This document shows, piece by piece, positions 5,889 to 8,804 of a DNA stretch of 8,804 nt (the stretch's first letter is position 1; each line of letters opens with the position of its first letter). The DNA is from DYEC01 sp034434695 (GTDB lineage: Bacteria > Chloroflexota > Anaerolineae > Anaerolineales > Anaerolineaceae), in contig DAOTYY010000125.1 of the NCBI GenBank assembly GCA_034434695.1, positions 1 to 8,804 on the forward strand, given 5' to 3'. The notes under the pieces are model-generated. The model searched no databases, was not told the origin of the DNA, and saw only the letters and a list, made by a program, of their open reading frames with translations. The position numbers were made by a program, and so were the translations under genes.

Positions 5889-7109
5889 TTATCCTTTTTG
5901 GGTGACACGGGCGCTGATTTGTCCATCGGAGAGGCGGATGTTCAGTTCGTCGTGAATTTCAACGTCACCGCAACTGCGCACCAGTGTACCATCGGATTTA
6001 CTGACGATGGCAAAGCCGCGCTGCAAGACGTCCAGCGGATTTAGCGTTTGTAATTGCTTTTCTATACCTGACCAGCGGGCACGCCGGATATCTAACTGGT
6101 GCTGCATGGCGCGTTCGGCGCGCCATACGAATTGGTCAAGACGCTGAAGTTCGTTTTGTGTTTTCCAAAGAGGAGAAACACGTGCAAGACGATGAATGAC
6201 TGCTTTCAGGTTGGATGTTTCATTTTCAAGTATCATTTCAAAATGGTGGTTTAGCCGGTTACAAAGGGTTTGAATCTCTGCGATCAATTCGGCTTTATTG
6301 GGTGTTGCCATGACCGCAGCACCAGTTGGTGTCGGAGCGCGTTGATCGGCGGCAAAATCGGCTAGTGTAAAGTCAGTTTCGTGACCAACGCCGCTGATCA
6401 CTGGCGCTGGCGAGTTGGCGACAGCTTGTACCACGCGCTCGTCGTTGAATGCCCATAAGTCTTCTAATGAACCACCGCCTCGTGCAAGGATGATAACATC
6501 CGGTTTTTCCAGCCGGTTGATGTCTTGCAAGGCGCGCACAATGTCCTCTGGTGCTTCAAGACCCTGTACCAGACAGGGGGCAACAACTACTTCTGCCAGC
6601 GGGTAGCGCTGGCGCAGTGTATTGAGCATATCTTGCAGGGCTGCACCAGTAGGAGAGGTGACAATGCCGATTTTTTGCGGGCGCTGTGGTAAGGGACGCT
6701 TGCGTTCTAAATCGAACCAGCCTTCCACTGCCAGGCGTTCCTTCAATCGCAAAAATTCCTGAAACAGCCTTCCCTCACCCGCAGGACGAATCATGTTGAT
6801 ATAGAGCTGGTACTGGCCGTCACGTTCATAGATGCTAATATACCCACGCGCTTCAATTGCCATGCCATCCTGCAGGGGTAATTTGATCCGCTCCGCAATA
6901 TTGCGCCAGATGACGGCATGCAGGGATGCCTCACTATCCTTCAGCGTGAGATAGATATGTCCAGAGGTGTGACGTTTGAAATTGGAAATTTCGCCATAGA
7001 CCCAGATGTCTTGAAGAAACTTGTCATCTTCCATAAGCTGGCGCAGGTAACGCGTCAATTCGGATACTGTCAGGGCGGCTGGTGAGAAAAGTGGAAGCTG
7101 TTGGTCCAT
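5889..7109 (-). CDS. xseA: Exodeoxyribonuclease VII large subunit
   Basis: This 406-residue catalytic subunit belongs to the ATP-independent, metal-independent single-strand exonuclease VII. Residues about 12-105 are the N-terminal OB-fold (TVSELTRYLRQLM, then YGEISNFKRHTSGHIYLTLKD). The catalytic domain runs from about 120 to 275. It holds GIVTSPTGAALQDML with Asp160, ARGGGSLEDLWAFNDE with Arg210, and PVISGVGHETDFTLADFAADQRAPTPTGAA with His243 and Asp246. These four match the residues reported as catalytic in E. coli XseA, at a constant +5 offset. A coiled-coil region (about 285-360) for XseB binding follows, and the end FAIVSKSDGTLV is standard. The start is the ATG at 7109 (MDQQLPLF), 8 bp after the upstream stop. 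The frame stays open to an ATG at 7172, but that start lies inside the previous gene and adds an atypical leader. No good Shine-Dalgarno is visible, so coupling to the upstream gene is likely. Confidence 0.94.
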   Translation of the reverse strand: MDQQLPLFSPAALTVSELTRYLRQLMEDDKFLQDIWVYGEISNFKRHTSGHIYLTLKDSEASLHAVIWRNIAERIKLPLQDGMAIEARGYISIYERDGQYQLYINMIRPAGEGRLFQEFLRLKERLAVEGWFDLERKRPLPQRPQKIGIVTSPTGAALQDMLNTLRQRYPLAEVVVAPCLVQGLEAPEDIVRALQDINRLEKPDVIILARGGGSLEDLWAFNDERVVQAVANSPAPVISGVGHETDFTLADFAADQRAPTPTGAAVMATPNKAELIAEIQTLCNRLNHHFEMILENETSNLKAVIHRLARVSPLWKTQNELQRLDQFVWRAERAMQHQLDIRRARWSGIEKQLQTLNPLDVLQRGFAIVSKSDGTLVRSCGDVEIHDELNIRLSDGQISARVTQKG

Positions 7110-7117
7110 TTTAGGTT

Positions 7118-8575
7118 TCAGACAAATTTTAAGCGGCGGGCGGCGAAGGCAACCATCCGCAGTAAAAGCCATCCATGTTTCCAGCGTTGAATATTGGTTG
7201 TGCCGTACACGCGCTCGCGATAGCGGATGGGCATGTCTACAATCTTGAGATTGAGCTTTGCTGCCCCAAAGATTAAATCAAAGTCCCCGAAGGGGTCGAA
7301 CTCTCCAAAGTAGGCACGATTGGCAGCGATTTTCTGGTAATCCGATTTCCAGAGCACTTTTGTGCCGCAGAGCGTATCCTTGATAGGTTGCCCTAATAAC
7401 CATGAAAACACAAGACTGAAGAATTTGTTACCCAACAGGTTAAGAAAACGCATGGCTTCTTTTTCCATTGGGTAAACCAGCCGCACACCGTTGATAAAAT
7501 CTCCCTTTCTGGAAACCAATGCATCATAGAAGCGCGGCAGGTCTTCTGGCGGAACGGTCAGGTCGGCATCAAGGATCATAAGAATATCGCCTGTTGCGGC
7601 GTCGAACCCAGTGCGTACAGCATCTCCCTTGCCTTTACCCGGCTGACGTAATAGTTTCACTTGTCGTTGGGGGTATTCTTTTATCATGCACTCAATGGTT
7701 TCGTATGTTTGGTCTTTTGAATGACCTTCGACAAAGATCAATTCTGTGCCGCTGCCCATCTCTGGAACGCGTTCAAAAATGTCGCGAATGTTACCGGCTT
7801 CATTGCGTGCTGGAACAATCACGGAAACTTGCCAGGTTGAAGCGTTTGTGGGGTGCGCAGGACGCGGTCGTGCCAGTGTGAAATTGGTCAGGGTTAAGTG
7901 CATGAAGGGCCAAAGTCGTGCCAGAAAGCTGTTACATAATGGCGCCAAAAGGGGAATGTTGAGCGGCAACAAAATTTCCCGCCAGTCGCGTATGACTTCA
8001 TAATCTGTCAGATAAAGAAGATTATGGACATCCTCGACGGTCAGCCAGTTTTGATACAGGGTGGGCGTTGCCAGTCCCAGTGAGCGGGCAGCTTTGAGCG
8101 GCAGTTCCCACAGCCGGCTGTAATAATTGAAAAAAAGACGGGTGGAGGGATGACAAGCACCTTTCAACTTTTTGAGCGCCAGTTCAACATCCCAGAGTTC
8201 ATTTAAGGTGTCCGAAAAGATGATAAAGTCGAAGGTTTCATCAAGGTCAAGCTCATGGATATCTGCCCGGATAAACTGCAATTCGGGGTGTCGTTGACGG
8301 GCGCGGGTGATCATCTTTTCTGACATGTCCACGCCAACACCAAAAGAAGGCTGAAGCGCGGCGAGCAAATCACCGCTGCCACAGCCGATTTCTAAAACCC
8401 GCTGACCGGGAGGGATGTAAAAACGATAAATCTTTTCCAAACAGTGATGGTAAAACCCTCCCCAGCCTTTCCAGTGGTTTAAAAGTTCTGCAATGTGGTC
8501 CCAGTGGGTGATGCGTTCCTGCTGGTAACGCAGGTAAGCCGTGTGATTAGTATTGGGAGTTTGTGACGGAATCAA
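7118..8575 (-). CDS. Fusion: class I SAM methyltransferase + GT2 glycosyltransferase (DPM1-like)
   Basis: A 485-residue cytosolic or membrane-peripheral protein with two catalytic domains. Residues about 20-190 form a class I methyltransferase: VLEIGCGSGDL at 60-70 (SAM motif I), GVGVDMSE with Asp83 (ribose ligand), then FIRADIHELDL and FDFIIFSDTLNEL. Residues about 248-485 are a family 2 glycosyltransferase: VSVIVPARNEAGN from 250, GKGKGDAVRTGF, LDADLT with the D-x-D pair Asp336/Asp338, LCGTKVLW, and GEFDPFGDFDLIFGA before PIRYRERVYGTTNIQRW. This half resembles polyprenyl-phosphate mannosyl/glucosyl transferases. There is no C-terminal membrane anchor. TTG at 8575 is used because no ATG or GTG occurs between it and an in-frame TAA about 60 bases upstream; the ribosome site is weak. 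The acceptor and the methylated substrate are unknown; a lipid-linked sugar is the likely theme. It is the first gene of the xseA-xseB-DUF212 operon. Confidence 0.85.
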   Translation of the reverse strand: MIPSQTPNTNHTAYLRYQQERITHWDHIAELLNHWKGWGGFYHHCLEKIYRFYIPPGQRVLEIGCGSGDLLAALQPSFGVGVDMSEKMITRARQRHPELQFIRADIHELDLDETFDFIIFSDTLNELWDVELALKKLKGACHPSTRLFFNYYSRLWELPLKAARSLGLATPTLYQNWLTVEDVHNLLYLTDYEVIRDWREILLPLNIPLLAPLCNSFLARLWPFMHLTLTNFTLARPRPAHPTNASTWQVSVIVPARNEAGNIRDIFERVPEMGSGTELIFVEGHSKDQTYETIECMIKEYPQRQVKLLRQPGKGKGDAVRTGFDAATGDILMILDADLTVPPEDLPRFYDALVSRKGDFINGVRLVYPMEKEAMRFLNLLGNKFFSLVFSWLLGQPIKDTLCGTKVLWKSDYQKIAANRAYFGEFDPFGDFDLIFGAAKLNLKIVDMPIRYRERVYGTTNIQRWKHGWLLLRMVAFAARRLKFV

Positions 8576-8616
8576 AAGCGTATCCCGGCTTTTGGAATAA
8601 CAAACCTTAAGAGTTG

Positions 8617-8633
8617 AGGAAATAGTGTTTCCT
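8617..8633 (-). other. Short hairpin in the leader of the minus-strand operon
   Basis: AGGAAA and TTTCCT form a 6-bp stem with a 5-base loop. It sits between the possible promoters and the TTG start at 8575. There is no T-tract, so it is not a terminator. It may be a chance dyad. The interval 8576-8667 holds no reading frame that I can support. Confidence 0.25.
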
Positions 8634-8660
8634 GAAGTATACCATTACTCGTTGGAGAGA

Positions 8661-8690
8661 ATTATTCAGTAACTCACCTTACGCAGCCAA
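8661..8690 (-). promoter_or_regulatory. Possible hybrid promoter across the IS junction
   Basis: On the minus strand TTGGCT (8690-8685) lies inside the IS end, and AATAAT (8666-8661) lies just outside it, with an 18-bp spacer. The -35 matches the consensus at 4 of 6 positions and the -10 at 5 of 6. It points at the methyltransferase–glycosyltransferase gene about 90 bp away. A second -10-like TATACT occurs at 8641-8636, but without a -35. Activity is not shown. Confidence 0.35.
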
Positions 8691-8804
8691 TTGAACGGGA
8701 TTGAGTTCCCGAAGAGCAGCGTAAGCCGATTGGATAGCGCGTACGTACAATTTTGATTTGAGAGCAAAGTGATTGAGTTTGGTGTTGCCTTTGAGCAGTT
8801 CAAG
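8668..8804 (-). mobile_element. 3' end of an insertion sequence, right copy (partial, inverted)
   Basis: Bases 8668-8801 repeat 1-134 exactly in inverted orientation; 8802-8804 extend the copy by one more codon. The IS 3' ends of both copies therefore point inward, toward each other. The element's terminus is at about 8668, where the match with the left copy stops. Confidence 0.7.
8679..8804 (-). pseudogene. Transposase C-terminal tail, second copy (partial, cut by window edge)
   Basis: This is the same tail as at the left end, with one extra leading Leu: 41 residues then TAA. The copies are identical at DNA level over their whole shared length, which suggests recent transposition or one collapsed repeat in assembly. 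The rest of the gene is outside the window. Transposase identity is inferred from the repeat and from the stop codon lying 11 bases from the end of the repeat. Confidence 0.5.

Noticed and set aside
5873..5926. Longer xseB start overlapping xseA
   Set aside because: The ATG at 5872 has a strong, well-spaced ribosome binding site and gives the family's usual length.
1..8804. Terminal inverted repeats of a linear plasmid or phage
   Set aside because: The repeats encode a transposase-like tail and the interior is housekeeping; there is no replication, terminal-protein or capsid gene.

Overview
The window reads as an ordinary piece of bacterial chromosome with medium GC content, carried on a contig that stops inside two copies of the same insertion sequence (IS). 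The gene set suggests the Chloroflexota, probably Anaerolineae. The evidence is a nurA/herA pair in a bacterium, a lipoprotein with a long Pro/Glu/Thr stalk in front of a beta-sandwich, a fused methyltransferase–glycosyltransferase, and plain exonuclease VII genes. This placement is inference from gene content, not a phylogenetic result.

Layout, left to right. Positions 1-134 are the 3' end of an IS: a transposase tail, its stop codon, and the element's terminus. It abuts a DUF1232 (YkvA-like) gene that has lost its 5' part, followed by a 76-residue cysteine-containing small protein (402-632). A near-consensus promoter at 672-700 drives a lipoprotein gene (740-1558), which ends in a clear intrinsic terminator (1580-1622). 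The U-tract of that terminator runs straight into an extended -10 promoter for a tight three-gene operon: nurA (1666-2844), a small protein resembling the N-terminal HAS-barrel of HerA (2841-3467), and herA (3477-5183). Convergent to this, only 5 bp away, lie four genes on the minus strand. In transcription order they are a methyltransferase–glycosyltransferase fusion (8575-7118), xseA (7109-5889), xseB (5872-5642) and a DUF212/YuiD-type PAP2-related membrane protein (5638-5189). The right end (8668-8804) is the same IS 3' end in inverted orientation.

How the genes work together. NurA (nuclease) and HerA (hexameric DNA translocase) are known partners in DNA end resection. The protein between them looks like a free-standing version of the HerA domain that, in archaeal systems, contacts NurA, so it may be a third subunit of the complex. 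Exonuclease VII (XseA/XseB), a single-strand exonuclease, is encoded by the facing operon, so two DNA-end-processing machines converge in the same 5 kb. The glycosyltransferase and PAP2-like genes point to polyprenyl-phosphate or envelope glycan metabolism.

The most interesting points are the NurA / HAS-like / HerA trio, the methyltransferase–glycosyltransferase fusion, and the inward-facing IS ends. One of those ends may supply the -35 of a hybrid promoter for the minus-strand operon. I see no tRNA, rRNA, CRISPR array, prophage or recognisable defence island.
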